Shown here: in pieces, positions 44,946-54,737 of the stretch
Layout: each line of letters starts with the position of its first letter
Numbering within the stretch: position 1 is the stretch's first letter
Assembly (NCBI GenBank): GCA_026983775.1
Contig: JALSTK010000080.1
Coordinates: 1-61,028, forward strand
DNA length: 61,028 bases
Direction of reading: 5' to 3'
Origin: Calditrichia bacterium
GTDB lineage: Bacteria > Calditrichota > Calditrichia > Calditrichales > Calditrichaceae
Translations under genes and position numbers: made by a program
The notes under the pieces: generated by a model
What the model was told of the DNA's origin: nothing
The model's input: the letters and a program-made list of their open reading frames with translations, nothing else
Databases searched by the model: none

Positions 44946-47111
44946 TTATTCCATTTTTTCCAGCACGAATTTTAAGGATGGATTGGATTCGGTATCAATC
45001 AGGAATTCCTCTTCCCCATTCACGGCGATATAGTTTTCTTTTTTAATCAGGAAACGGTGCACTCCGGTTCGTATCCTCATTTCCCGGGGGGTCATTTGAC
45101 CCGTATCTTTTCCATCGATTAGGATATGTCCTGATATAGATTGACCTGCTTTATCCACGGCGCTTATTTGAACCGCAATCTTTTGATTAAAATTAACCCG
45201 AACCGTTTTGGGCTGATTGCTATCCACCCGGATGGTTTTTTGCCAGAAACCAAGAGTGGGATGGACAATCTTTATTTGATATTGTCCAACCGGTACTTCG
45301 ATCTGATTTTTAACATCCGAAGACGCTTCCTGCAATTGGTTATTAATATAAATCGATCCCCATGGAATAACAAGTATACTTAATTTTCCCATAAGAGGTT
45401 TCAATGTAATGTTCAAAGTTCGGGTTTGGCTATGATCGATCTCAATTTCCTGAACATATTCGGCAAAACCGTTTTTAGCTATCTTTAATTGATGTTGCCC
45501 GATCGGGACCTTATCCAGGATACAGGGTGTGGATTTGCCAGCAATCAATTTTCCATCTATCCAGAGCCGGGCCTTTTTCGGACGGGTGCGCACATCGAGC
45601 GTACCGTAGAATGGAATGAGGCGGGCTTCCACAGATTGTTTTCGGCCTTTTGGGACGTTCAGTTGCCGAGTATAGTCCTCAAAGCCCTGTTTTGTGATAC
45701 GAATTCGATAGTTACCGGGTTTGGCGTTTGTACTTCTAAAAGGTGTTTTACCTTGATACTGATTATTCAGCCAGAGTCCCGCCCCGGATGGTCGGGAACG
45801 AATGATTAACTGGGTAGTGGCGGTTGCCGGGCCGCGAAGCGGCTGTCTTGAGTGTATTGAGGGAGTGCTGCTTTTTGACATTTCCGGCAGAGGCGACAAT
45901 TTAAATGATAAATCCAGGGCAGCGCCGGTCGGCAGAGTAAGGGTGGTATCGATGGGCTTGAAAGATTCTTTACCGATTCGCAATGCATATCTTCCGTTTG
46001 GCATGGAATCCCTGGTAAAGGGAGTCACTCCCCAAAGGGAATCGTTCAAAAAGATCTGAGCCTGTTGCGGCCGACTCTTTATGTGCAGGGAAGAAAAAGA
46101 AGAAGGGTTGGTTCGGGACAGCTCAGGATGCAAAAAATTCGGATATTTGAATATGAGTAAGTATAAAACAGCCAATAAGATCACAATGGGTATGACAACC
46201 TTTACAAGCGGAAAGGTTGTCCGGGCAGGCGCAACCGGCTTTTGTGGGGTTTCTGGCCGTTGGGTGCCGGTCAGGCCTTGTTTTTCTTCGAAAGCAAGGA
46301 TCGCTTCCAACATCTCTTCTGCACTTTGATACCGCTTTTCCGGGTCTTTAGCAATAGACTTCATGATAATCGCATCCAGCTCTTCCGGGATATCCTCTTT
46401 ATAGGTACTGGGTTTTACGAAATCCTTACGTATAATGCGTTCGCGAATATCAAAATCCGAATCGATGTTTTCGAAGGGCACCTTACCGGTAATCATTTCA
46501 TAGAAGGTCATGCCGATCGAATAGAGATCGCTGCGCTTATCGGTAAAGGAAAACCCTTTCACGTGTTCGGGCGACATATAGTACAGGGTACCCCCGCTGG
46601 CCACGGTCATGGAGTTGGCCATTATATTTTGATCTTTGGCCAGTCCGAAATCAGTGATTTTAACCGTGCCGTTCTTGGTCAGCATGATGTTATTAGGTTT
46701 CAGGTCACGATGGATAATTCCGGCCCGGTGCGCATGACCGATGGCGGTCAGGATTTGTTTGAGAACAGGAACCGCCTGCTGCCAGGGGAAAGCGCCTTCT
46801 TTCCTGATTTTGTCGAATAGATTGCTCCCGTCCACATACTCCATGACAATGAACCACTGATCGTTGTCGGAACGCAGATCATAGATAGCCACGATATTGG
46901 GATCTTCAAGTTTGGCCAGAGCCCTGGCTTCGGTTTGAAAACGTTTGATGAAGCGTTCATTCATGGCCATACCGGGCGCGATCATTTTTAAAGCGACCAG
47001 CTTATCCAATTTGATGTGCATGGCCTTAAAAACAACCCCCATGCCCCCCACACCGAGATTCTCTAAAATCCGGTAATTATCGAGCACTTTTCCAATGAAT
47101 GAAGAGGTCAT
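44946..47111 (-). CDS. Transmembrane Ser/Thr protein kinase with five PEGA domains
   Basis: 721 residues. Hanks-type kinase domain 12-275: GVGGMG loop, Lys42 (ALKM), HRDLKPNN with Asp136, and DFG at Asp154. A Pro-rich linker leads to one transmembrane helix (about 307-325, VVIPIVILLAVLYLLIF). The extracytoplasmic part holds five tandem PEGA-type repeats (about 340-720), each with a short strand and a Lxx-I-x-K-x-GF turn. PEGA domains bind surface ligands or stabilise envelope protein. The operon with a TPR protein and a giant secreted protein suggests the kinase senses or controls that surface assembly. Confidence 0.9.
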   Translation of the reverse strand: MTSSFIGKVLDNYRILENLGVGGMGVVFKAMHIKLDKLVALKMIAPGMAMNERFIKRFQTEARALAKLEDPNIVAIYDLRSDNDQWFIVMEYVDGSNLFDKIRKEGAFPWQQAVPVLKQILTAIGHAHRAGIIHRDLKPNNIMLTKNGTVKITDFGLAKDQNIMANSMTVASGGTLYYMSPEHVKGFSFTDKRSDLYSIGMTFYEMITGKVPFENIDSDFDIRERIIRKDFVKPSTYKEDIPEELDAIIMKSIAKDPEKRYQSAEEMLEAILAFEEKQGLTGTQRPETPQKPVAPARTTFPLVKVVIPIVILLAVLYLLIFKYPNFLHPELSRTNPSSFSSLHIKSRPQQAQIFLNDSLWGVTPFTRDSMPNGRYALRIGKESFKPIDTTLTLPTGAALDLSFKLSPLPEMSKSSTPSIHSRQPLRGPATATTQLIIRSRPSGAGLWLNNQYQGKTPFRSTNAKPGNYRIRITKQGFEDYTRQLNVPKGRKQSVEARLIPFYGTLDVRTRPKKARLWIDGKLIAGKSTPCILDKVPIGQHQLKIAKNGFAEYVQEIEIDHSQTRTLNITLKPLMGKLSILVIPWGSIYINNQLQEASSDVKNQIEVPVGQYQIKIVHPTLGFWQKTIRVDSNQPKTVRVNFNQKIAVQISAVDKAGQSISGHILIDGKDTGQMTPREMRIRTGVHRFLIKKENYIAVNGEEEFLIDTESNPSLKFVLEKME

Positions 47112-47378
47112 GAATTCTATCTTGTAAATTTGAGTTAAAACCGTCTAAACTATCTTTTTATCGGCAGAAATCGCATAAAGTTTATCTGAAATATCAATTT
47201 TCCTGAAGAATTCCATCAGATTATTCCGGTCGGGTATTGCTTTGCCATTTAAGGAGTATCGTACTATCCGAATATATAAAAGAGTTCTGTCTGTTTTTCA
47301 ACCTATTAAATAAATGCTCCGGCATAAGGAAACGGTGCTAACCACCAACCGCTCATTGCCTGCGTTAGTTCGAAATGT

Positions 47379-49997
47379 CTATTTCAGAAGCCCGATTTGT
47401 TCCCGGAATGTATCGAGCGCCTCCTTCAAATGGCTGGCATCTTTGGCTCCGGCAGTAGCGAGATGGGGACGTCCTCCCCCGCCGCCGTGGGCCGCCCTGG
47501 CTACTTCACGCACCAGAGTCCCGGCACTCAGTTTCCGGTTTTTGATTAAATCATCCGAAACCGCACAGACAAAGGTCAGTTTGCCGTCCGTTTCGCTATA
47601 GAGCAGAGCAGCTGTCTGTTTGCCCCTCTCGCGAATGCGGTCGCCGAGAGATTTGAGTTGTTCCCCGTCGATTCCTTCGAAGCCGTGGATCAGCACTTTA
47701 ATATCATTAATGGATTCGGCCTGCCGGAACAAACCATCCAAATCGGAGTTGAGTCGCGAACGTGTGGCCCGGTTTAATTCTTTCTCCAGTTGCCGCTTAT
47801 CATTCACGAGCTGTTCTGTTTTGGCCACCAACTCCTCGGGTCGGGCATTCATGAGGGCGGCCAGTTTTTGTACCCGGGTGCGATTCTGCTGTAAATATTC
47901 AACGGCTTTCGGTCCGGTAATAGCTTCGATGCGCCGGACACCGGCGGCGATGCCGCTCTCGCTTACGATGATAAAGGGACCGATTTCACCGGTACGGTTA
48001 ACATGGGTGCCGCCACAGAGTTCCAGACTGAAAGTACCGACCTTTACGGTGCGTACCACGTCCCCGTATTTTTCACCGAAAAGAGCCATGGCGCCTTTTT
48101 GTTTGGCGTCGGTGTATTTTTCCTGGGCAATTTCAAGGGCAATATCCTGTTGAATGCGGTCATTTACGATTTTTTCAATCGCCTCCAGATCTTCTTCAGA
48201 GATTCTCTCGAAATGAGTGAAATCAAAGCGCAGACGATCCGGTTCAACCAGAGAACCGGCCTGGGTTAAATGGGCCCCCAGCACTTTCCGCAAAGCGGCA
48301 TGAAGAAGATGGGTAGCCGTGTGGTTTTTTGCGGTTTCACGTCTTCGGGAAACCGTTACTTCGGCCAATACCTTATCCGTTTTCGGAGAAAAAGACGCAA
48401 GCGGCCGGCAATAATGAACGATATGATCCCCGTCTTTTTGGGTATCCGTAACCTGCAATTCAAATCCTTCACCGGAAAGCGTACCACGGTCGCCGATTTG
48501 TCCGCCGGATTCCGCATAAAAGGGGGTCTCCCGTAAAATGATCTTAATCTGTTGTGGCTCAATCACATAACGCATGATATGAGTTTCAATAGCAAGATCA
48601 TTATAGCCGACAAATTTGGAATCTTCTCCTTCATTCAGAACCACCCAATCCGTGGAATCAGAGGCTTGTGCTTCAAATCTGGAAGCCGAACGGGCCCGTT
48701 CCCGTTGTAGTTCCATAGCCTGATCAAAGCCTTTCATATCCAGAGTCAGACCTTCTTCTTCGGCCAGAATGCGGGTCAGGTCCACGGGGAAGCCGTACGT
48801 ATCATAAAGGCGAAACACCTCTTCGCCCGGAATAACGATCTGATTCCGTGATTTTAGTTCACTCTTGATTTTACCGAATATTTCCAGTCCGCGGTCCAGA
48901 GTGCGGTTAAAATGTTCCTCTTCGGCCCGGATTACCGCCATGATATGATCCTGCCGTTCCCGGATTTCCGGATAAGCGTCACCCATTAGTTCCACTACTT
49001 TGGGTACGATTTTAAAGATGAAGGGTTCACGGATATCCAGCTTACGGGCATAGCGGGCAGCGCGACGCAGGATTCGTCGCATTACATAGCCGCGGCCGTC
49101 ATTGGACGGAATGCCCCCGTCGGCAATGGAAAAGGTCAGCATCCGGATATGATCGGCAATGACCCGAAAGGCGGTTTGTTCTCCGGATGTCGCATAAGGC
49201 TGACCTGTTAACTGACCGATATAGTCCATGATCGGTAAAAATACGTCGGTATCATAATTAGAAAATTTATGTTGAAGAACCGCCACCAGACGTTCGAAGC
49301 CGGCTCCGGTATCCACATGCTTTTTGGACAGGGGATGTAATTTACCGCTTTCATCCCGGTTATATTGAATGAAGACCAGATTCCAGAGTTCGATATATCG
49401 TCCGCAGTCGCCGTTTACACCGCAAAGATGATCCTCTCCCTGTTTATCGCAATGTTGCGCACCCAGGTCGATATGGATTTCGGAACAGGGACCGCACGGA
49501 CCCGTACTGCCCATTTCCCAGAAATTTTCCTTCTCGCCGAAGCGTAAGATATGATCCGCTTTGATATCCGTGACCCGTGCCCATAGCCCGGCCGCTTCAT
49601 CATCAGTGGTGTATACCGTAGCATACAATTTGTCTTTGGGAAGCTGCCAAACGTCGGTCAGCAGTTCCCAGGCCCAGAGGATGGCTTCTTTTTTATAGTA
49701 GTCTCCGAACGACCAGTTGCCCAGCATTTCAAAAAAAGTATGGTGATAGGTATCGCGCCCCACCTCTTCCAGGTCGTTATGCTTGCCGCTGACCCGGATA
49801 CATTTTTGGGCATTGACCGCCCGGGAATAAGGGCGGCTGCCTTTATCCAGAAAGACATCCTTAAACTGATTCATGCCGGCATTGGTAAAAAGCAGGGTTG
49901 GGTCGTCCCGGGGAATAACCGGTGCGCTGGGCACGAAGGTATGCTGTTTCGCCTTAAAGAAGTCGATGAATTGCTTCCGGATTTCATTAGCCGTCAT
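47379..49997 (-). CDS. alaS: Alanyl-tRNA synthetase
   Basis: 872 residues, normal for AlaS. The N-terminal EIRKQFIDFFKAKQHTFVPS begins class II catalysis. The editing domain has TATHLLHAAL and CGGTHVNRTGEIG, with its zinc-binding His and Cys residues. The C-terminal part ends with a GGGGGRPHLATAGA DHHA1 motif. It charges tRNA-Ala and edits Ser and Gly mischarging. ATG 49997 has a GAGGAAAAC ribosome site. Upstream 424 bases are noncoding. Confidence 0.95.
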   Translation of the reverse strand: MTANEIRKQFIDFFKAKQHTFVPSAPVIPRDDPTLLFTNAGMNQFKDVFLDKGSRPYSRAVNAQKCIRVSGKHNDLEEVGRDTYHHTFFEMLGNWSFGDYYKKEAILWAWELLTDVWQLPKDKLYATVYTTDDEAAGLWARVTDIKADHILRFGEKENFWEMGSTGPCGPCSEIHIDLGAQHCDKQGEDHLCGVNGDCGRYIELWNLVFIQYNRDESGKLHPLSKKHVDTGAGFERLVAVLQHKFSNYDTDVFLPIMDYIGQLTGQPYATSGEQTAFRVIADHIRMLTFSIADGGIPSNDGRGYVMRRILRRAARYARKLDIREPFIFKIVPKVVELMGDAYPEIRERQDHIMAVIRAEEEHFNRTLDRGLEIFGKIKSELKSRNQIVIPGEEVFRLYDTYGFPVDLTRILAEEEGLTLDMKGFDQAMELQRERARSASRFEAQASDSTDWVVLNEGEDSKFVGYNDLAIETHIMRYVIEPQQIKIILRETPFYAESGGQIGDRGTLSGEGFELQVTDTQKDGDHIVHYCRPLASFSPKTDKVLAEVTVSRRRETAKNHTATHLLHAALRKVLGAHLTQAGSLVEPDRLRFDFTHFERISEEDLEAIEKIVNDRIQQDIALEIAQEKYTDAKQKGAMALFGEKYGDVVRTVKVGTFSLELCGGTHVNRTGEIGPFIIVSESGIAAGVRRIEAITGPKAVEYLQQNRTRVQKLAALMNARPEELVAKTEQLVNDKRQLEKELNRATRSRLNSDLDGLFRQAESINDIKVLIHGFEGIDGEQLKSLGDRIRERGKQTAALLYSETDGKLTFVCAVSDDLIKNRKLSAGTLVREVARAAHGGGGGRPHLATAGAKDASHLKEALDTFREQIGLLK

Positions 49998-50421
49998 GTT
50001 TTCCTCTGATCAAAAGGTGATTTATACTTTCCGTAGCAGCAAATATAAAGGAATTCGGTGAATTCTGAAAATGAAAATGCAGAAAATTGAATATTGGAAT
50101 AAAATTCCTGAAAATAAAAGGGTTAGCTGATAATGGATTTGAAAAATTGTTCTGTGGTATAACTTCGCTATGGGATAGTTCACCCATTCGGCGGTTGACA
50201 TGAAAAGAGTTGTTCCCGAAAGATACCATGGTAGAAATCCGGTTTGTATTCCAGGTTCCCGTTACCCAGCCTTTTTCTTTTTATCAGAGGTCTTTTGCCA
50301 TATAATCGCCTGAGGTTAAATGATTGAATATGAATAGAATCGTTATTACTTTGATGATTCGAATCATAGAGGAATAAATGCTGCAACGGCCCAATCCGTT
50401 ATAGGCATCTTATGCAGCCTT
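49998..50421. other. Noncoding interval upstream of alaS and after higA
   Basis: No believable gene. A short inverted repeat GAATTCGGTGAATTC sits near 50052-50066 in the alaS leader, and the alaS promoter is presumably here. The ORFs present are shadows without ribosome sites or recognised domains. I see nothing else. Confidence 0.35.
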
Positions 50422-50730
50422 TTAAGAATCCTTTGTAGTATGAGAGGATTCTGATAATACTTTTACTTTTGAGAGTTTAATCTTTTTTTGAGCTTGAGTT
50501 AAATCAAAATTTTGTTGCATATTCAACCAGAATTCAGGCGTTGTGTTGAAAGCCTTGGATAAACGGAGTGCCATTGCAGTACTTATCCCGGAACGCATAT
50601 TAACAAGCTCGGATAAAGCTTTACGAGTTATACCAAGAGCCTTAGCGGTTTCGGTCACTGTCAAGCCTAAGGGTTCTATATACATATTCCTTAATACCTC
50701 ACCCGGATGTGCCGGTCTGTGCATTTTCAT
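50422..50730 (-). CDS. higA: HigA-type antitoxin
   Basis: 102 residues. The start PAHPGEVLRNMYIEPLGLTV and the XRE-type helix-turn-helix (TETAKALGITRKALSELVN) are the HigA signature; FWLNMQQNFDL follows. It should bind and neutralise the upstream toxin and repress the shared promoter. An AGGAATA ribosome site precedes the ATG. The toxin gene ends 15 bases upstream, the usual higBA order. Confidence 0.9.
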   Translation of the reverse strand: MKMHRPAHPGEVLRNMYIEPLGLTVTETAKALGITRKALSELVNMRSGISTAMALRLSKAFNTTPEFWLNMQQNFDLTQAQKKIKLSKVKVLSESSHTTKDS

Positions 50731-50745
50731 TATAATTATTCCTTT

Positions 50746-51024
50746 CTAATGATAATCCAAATAATCAACGTCAAAAACATCACCATTTTTGATATGAAAG
50801 ATTATCCGCCAATTGCCACTAACATTTACAGCCCAGAAATCTTTATCTTCACCGGATAAACGATGTAAATTAGATCCTGGGAAATTTATATCTTTAATAT
50901 CATTTGCAGCACAAGGAATCGTCAAAATCATCCGTACGCGTTTTTTATGTGCCGGTTGAATCTTCGAATAATTACCAGTCTCGAAAAATAACTTAAGCCC
51001 TTTGTGCCTAAAAGACTGAATCAT
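50746..51024 (-). CDS. higB: HigB-type toxin (RelE superfamily mRNA interferase)
   Basis: 92 residues. The start MIQSFRHKGLKLFFETG and the end NWRIIFHIKNGDVFDVDYLD match the HigB/RelE-like fold, with basic residues in the helix and a C-terminal Asp-Tyr-His. It probably cleaves mRNA on the ribosome. It precedes its antitoxin on the minus strand, separated by 15 bases. Confidence 0.9.
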   Translation of the reverse strand: MIQSFRHKGLKLFFETGNYSKIQPAHKKRVRMILTIPCAANDIKDINFPGSNLHRLSGEDKDFWAVNVSGNWRIIFHIKNGDVFDVDYLDYH

Positions 51025-51349
51025 GTATGAATTTATATTGGAACGTGCCAGGTGTCAAGAAGAAAACCAATAATAAGGAAAGTATTAGGGCTGTATAATT
51101 AAGGTATAAAGCGGCCTGTCGTCTGGCATTTTATGTATCGACATGGCTTTGGGTAAGGGTAGAAAGGATAGCCCCGTCCGGATTCTAAATCAAGTTGGGT
51201 CCGCCAATGCGCGGGCAGGCCGCGACCATGCCGGGACGGTACACTAAGCGCTGATAGCTCTAAACGTTTGTCCCCAGGAGCGTAGGATGGAGTGCCCTTG
51301 CCCGCGATCGACAGCAATCGATCGATAAATGAGTTAAAAAGTCCTAACT
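51025..51349. other. Noncoding interval between higB and the Gfo/Idh gene
   Basis: No supported gene. A small minus-strand frame at 51099-51317 has no ribosome site or domain and is not called. A hairpin CGATCGA/TCGATCG spans 51305-51324, 25 bases past the oxidoreductase stop; it has no T-run. The region is more GC-rich than its surroundings, which may mark a repeat. Confidence 0.35.
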
Positions 51350-52351
51350 TTACTCAAACGGATAGCGAAAACCCCATTCTTTACGCATGGTATCCATAAT
51401 TTCCATGATGGCAACGGTTTCGTCCAAAGGAATGATATGGCTTTCCGTTTTACCGGCCCGAATAGATTGTACTACCTCTTCCACCTGGTAAATAAAACCG
51501 TTAGGGTGATTCTTTTCATGAACTTCGGTTTTGCTTTTTACTTCGTTATTACCTTCATGCTTGAAAACAGTAAAATGCTCACCGGTTTGAAATTGTGGAA
51601 ATTCAATGTAGCCCTCGCTTCCGTAAATCAGCGCTTCGTTTTTCATCTGCACATTATAACTGGTTTTAATGGTAGTCAAACATCCCGAAGGAAAGCGGAA
51701 CAAATACGAGGCCAACTCGTCCACGCCGCGCGCACTGAATCGGGCCATGGATTTGATTGAGGTCGGCAGCTCATCCAGGAGATAACAGGCAAAGGAAATG
51801 GGATAGATGCCGATATCCAGGGTAACGCCTCCGGCCAGAGCCGGGTCTTTCAGGCGACCGGCATATTCCGGACTGATGATGACCCCGAAGGAAAGATCTA
51901 TTAATTTCAGTTCACCGATTTCGTGGTTAGCAAGAATTGTTTTCAGCTTTTTCAGACTGGGTAAAAAGCGGACCCACATGGCCTCCATCAAAAAAAGATG
52001 TTTTCGACGGGCAAGGCGAACCAGCTCCCGGGCCTGGGTGGCATTGACCGTAAAAGGCTTTTCCACCAGAACATGCTTACCGTGTTTCAGGGCCAGTTTG
52101 GTGTTTTCATAATGGAAATTATGGGTGGTGGCCACATAGATGACATCAATAGCATCGGAATTCACTATTTCCTGATAACTATAAGCGTGCTTTATACCGT
52201 GTTGCCTGGCAAATTGCTGCGCTTTGGAACTCGTTTTAGAAGCAACGGCCACCAACTCACTATCCGGATTAATCTTAAGGGCCTCCGCCATTTTATGAGC
52301 GATAATTCCGGCGCCGATGATGCCCCATTTCAATTTTGAATTTATATTCAC
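51350..52351 (-). CDS. Gfo/Idh/MocA-family oxidoreductase
   Basis: 333 residues starting with GTG and a GGAGGG ribosome site. The N-terminal dinucleotide site is GIIGAGIIAHKMAEAL. VEKPFTVN at about residues 96-103 carries the conserved EKP, and the following MEAMWVRFLP motif resembles dihydrodiol- and sugar-dehydrogenase members. It would use NAD(P) to oxidise or reduce a sugar or related diol. No pathway neighbour helps. It stands alone in its operon. Confidence 0.88.
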   Translation of the reverse strand: MNINSKLKWGIIGAGIIAHKMAEALKINPDSELVAVASKTSSKAQQFARQHGIKHAYSYQEIVNSDAIDVIYVATTHNFHYENTKLALKHGKHVLVEKPFTVNATQARELVRLARRKHLFLMEAMWVRFLPSLKKLKTILANHEIGELKLIDLSFGVIISPEYAGRLKDPALAGGVTLDIGIYPISFACYLLDELPTSIKSMARFSARGVDELASYLFRFPSGCLTTIKTSYNVQMKNEALIYGSEGYIEFPQFQTGEHFTVFKHEGNNEVKSKTEVHEKNHPNGFIYQVEEVVQSIRAGKTESHIIPLDETVAIMEIMDTMRKEWGFRYPFE

Positions 52352-52464
52352 GATACCCTCCGGAAATTCTCAGTAAAGGTTTGCGAAAATATAGGGCAGG
52401 GTTTATTCAATTGCAATACATCAGGTTATCGAAGCGGCAAATTCGGGAGGAGAGGAATTGCTTC

Positions 52465-52503
52465 TAAAAAACAGAAGGCCCTGTCCGCAGGGCCTTCTGT
52501 TTA
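52465..52503 (-). terminator. Strong Rho-independent terminator after the octaheme cytochrome gene
   Basis: A perfect 13-base-pair stem (52471-52483 with 52488-52500), loop TCCG, with a T-run on the minus strand from the A-run at 52465-52470. It ends the cytochrome transcript 26 bases past its stop. Confidence 0.9.
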
Positions 52504-52526
52504 ATGCATGGAACGGGAAGGAATGA

Positions 52527-54719
52527 TTATTTCTTCGGTTTTTTTCCCAGTTCCTCTTTGCTCTTTTCCAAAACCTCTTTTTGAGAAGCCCCCAAAACAT
52601 CGGCATGGCCGTCTCCATCCAGATCCACGGGCTTTATATAATTTACTTCCGGATCGATAAAAATCAACCCGTTTTTGATTCCTTCATCAAAACCCTGGAT
52701 TGTATTGGAAGTGAAACTGAGTATACGATCTTCGATTTCTCCGTTTTTACCGTGACAGGCCGTACAGGTGCCGTTGGCTCCGAGAGCCTGATCCGCAGGA
52801 AGCACATTATGGGATACTTTAAAATAATGTGCACCGATGAAAAGAACGGGATCGGGGTCTTTCTCGCCTTCTTTGCGCAGAATCTTTTGCAGGGCTTTGC
52901 GCATCATTTTAATATCCTGCAGAGTGCTGATTTCGGGTTTCATATCCGGATGCCCCATGAAGCCCGTTTTATCGAAAATCTTATCTCCGGTGATCAGCAA
53001 GGCATAGCGTTGCCCCTTTGGGGTCATCCGAATACCCTTAACAGCCGCATTTAATTCCCGTGGATAAAGCACCTTATTCAGTGTTTTATCAAGCCAGGTT
53101 TGAATGGTTATGGGGTTGGCCGGAATAATCTGGTCGCCGCGCAGCGTATGGGCATAAATGAGTGCCGGTTCCCATTCGAATCCCTTTTGTCCGCTCATGT
53201 GCTGATACATCTTGCCGTAAAGATCATCGGGATGGTCGGGCAGCATATAGGCTACGGGAGCCAGTTTATCGGTGGCATAATCATCGGTTTCCGTATGACC
53301 TACCAGCCAGTTTATATTACCCATACCATACATGGGAATGGGCCCGTAGTAGGGAGCCATGAGCACATCCATCATTCCGCCCCTGGGATTGGGAAAGTGG
53401 CGGTTATCATAGTTGTAACTGAAACCGAGGGAATAATCGAAGGTGCGGAATGTCCAGTACCTGACCCGGGCAATATGGCAGGTTTCGCAGGCAATTTTAT
53501 CCAAATGACTCTTGGCTGCGCTTCCGAATAGCTTTTGATGCGCTTCTGAAGGATCGGGTCCGTCACCGCTGGTAATATGACAGTAATAGCAATTTTTAGG
53601 CGGGGGATTATTGTCCAGGTCATCCCGGACATGATTGCCGGTATCGTTTCCTTTAAGGAAATTGTGATCGGCGTCAACCACATAGTCATCCCATGCCAGG
53701 GAATCGGGCCTGGGATTCGTATGACAACTGGTACATTCCAGACCTGCCGCGCCGTGGACATCGTAGCCGGGGTCTTTTTCTGTTTTAGGATCCAGATTCC
53801 AGATTTCACCTCTTTTTACTATATCGGCTTTCATACCCATGCCCCAGGTGCGTACCTGCAGGCTGTGATTGATCGGATCGGTGACGCCAACATGACACTG
53901 TCCGCAGACACGGGTCCATTTATTATCGCCGTTTTCCGTATCCTTGGAGCTTAACATGGGGATATTTATTTCATTGTCTTCATCGAATTCATTGACTTCG
54001 TAATAGACATCCGTATGAAAATCTTTTTTACCTTTAACGATTTTAACGTAGGTTATCGGATAACCGTCCTGGTTGTTATCCCAGCCCATCAGTCCGGCCG
54101 AGGGTGCTTCGCGGAAAAAGTGACCCAGAAATTTCCGTTTTGCCTGTAGCCCTGTATAGGGATCGCCTTCACCTTCCACATAAGGCTGCCGCATATAGTT
54201 CCTGGAATCGGCCATGGGGTTTTCCAAATCCGAATAAAATTTACCGGGCATAAATCCCGCTTTATTCCGGGACAGGGGGTCCGAATAATTAAAAGCCGAT
54301 TGCCATCCCCGGCCGGGATAGATTCCCAGGGACACGGCATTCACTTTACCGTCTACCCGTTTGGCGAAAATGCGGAGTCTGGGATTATATGCCACCGGCT
54401 TAATTCCCTGGGCGTCCGTAACACGTTTGCTATCCGGATCCAGGTGGCAGGTAAAACAATCGGCTTCCAAAGAGCCTGTTTTACGCCAATCAAATTTATG
54501 CGGCTTTTGCGCGGTGCCGTGCTCGGTCTCTGATGTACTGTAGCTATAATAATCGCCGTCCAGGTCAGGGACGGTATTGGGATCGATTGTATCCATTCGT
54601 TTGCCGTTACGGTCAAATTCATAAGGGCCTCCGCCGGGATGACAGGAAGCGCAGGTAGCCACTTCATCGGGTGTACCGATATCAAAGGTTAGTTGGGATT
54701 TATTATGTTTTTGCGCCAA
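52527..54719 (-). CDS. Octaheme c-type cytochrome, main part after an in-frame UGA
   Basis: 730 residues read from a TTG at 54719 but probably not translated from there: it has no signal peptide, which c-type cytochromes need. Seven CxxCH haems are visible (CASCH, CFTCH, CGQCH, CTSCH, CYYCH, CETCH, CTACH); an eighth is in the upstream part, in the same frame, separated by one UGA at 54740-54738. The end has a DLDGDGHADVLG calcium-type loop. It is a periplasmic or surface electron carrier or reductase. I cannot assign the substrate. Treat this and the next feature as one interrupted gene, 52527-55088. Confidence 0.85.
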   Translation of the reverse strand: MAQKHNKSQLTFDIGTPDEVATCASCHPGGGPYEFDRNGKRMDTIDPNTVPDLDGDYYSYSTSETEHGTAQKPHKFDWRKTGSLEADCFTCHLDPDSKRVTDAQGIKPVAYNPRLRIFAKRVDGKVNAVSLGIYPGRGWQSAFNYSDPLSRNKAGFMPGKFYSDLENPMADSRNYMRQPYVEGEGDPYTGLQAKRKFLGHFFREAPSAGLMGWDNNQDGYPITYVKIVKGKKDFHTDVYYEVNEFDEDNEINIPMLSSKDTENGDNKWTRVCGQCHVGVTDPINHSLQVRTWGMGMKADIVKRGEIWNLDPKTEKDPGYDVHGAAGLECTSCHTNPRPDSLAWDDYVVDADHNFLKGNDTGNHVRDDLDNNPPPKNCYYCHITSGDGPDPSEAHQKLFGSAAKSHLDKIACETCHIARVRYWTFRTFDYSLGFSYNYDNRHFPNPRGGMMDVLMAPYYGPIPMYGMGNINWLVGHTETDDYATDKLAPVAYMLPDHPDDLYGKMYQHMSGQKGFEWEPALIYAHTLRGDQIIPANPITIQTWLDKTLNKVLYPRELNAAVKGIRMTPKGQRYALLITGDKIFDKTGFMGHPDMKPEISTLQDIKMMRKALQKILRKEGEKDPDPVLFIGAHYFKVSHNVLPADQALGANGTCTACHGKNGEIEDRILSFTSNTIQGFDEGIKNGLIFIDPEVNYIKPVDLDGDGHADVLGASQKEVLEKSKEELGKKPKK

Positions 54720-54737
54720 CTGGCGGTAGGAAGGTGG

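Noticed and set aside
51099-51317. Minus-strand 72-residue frame
   Set aside because: Arg/Pro/Tyr-rich without a start signal; looks like chance translation of a GC-rich interval.
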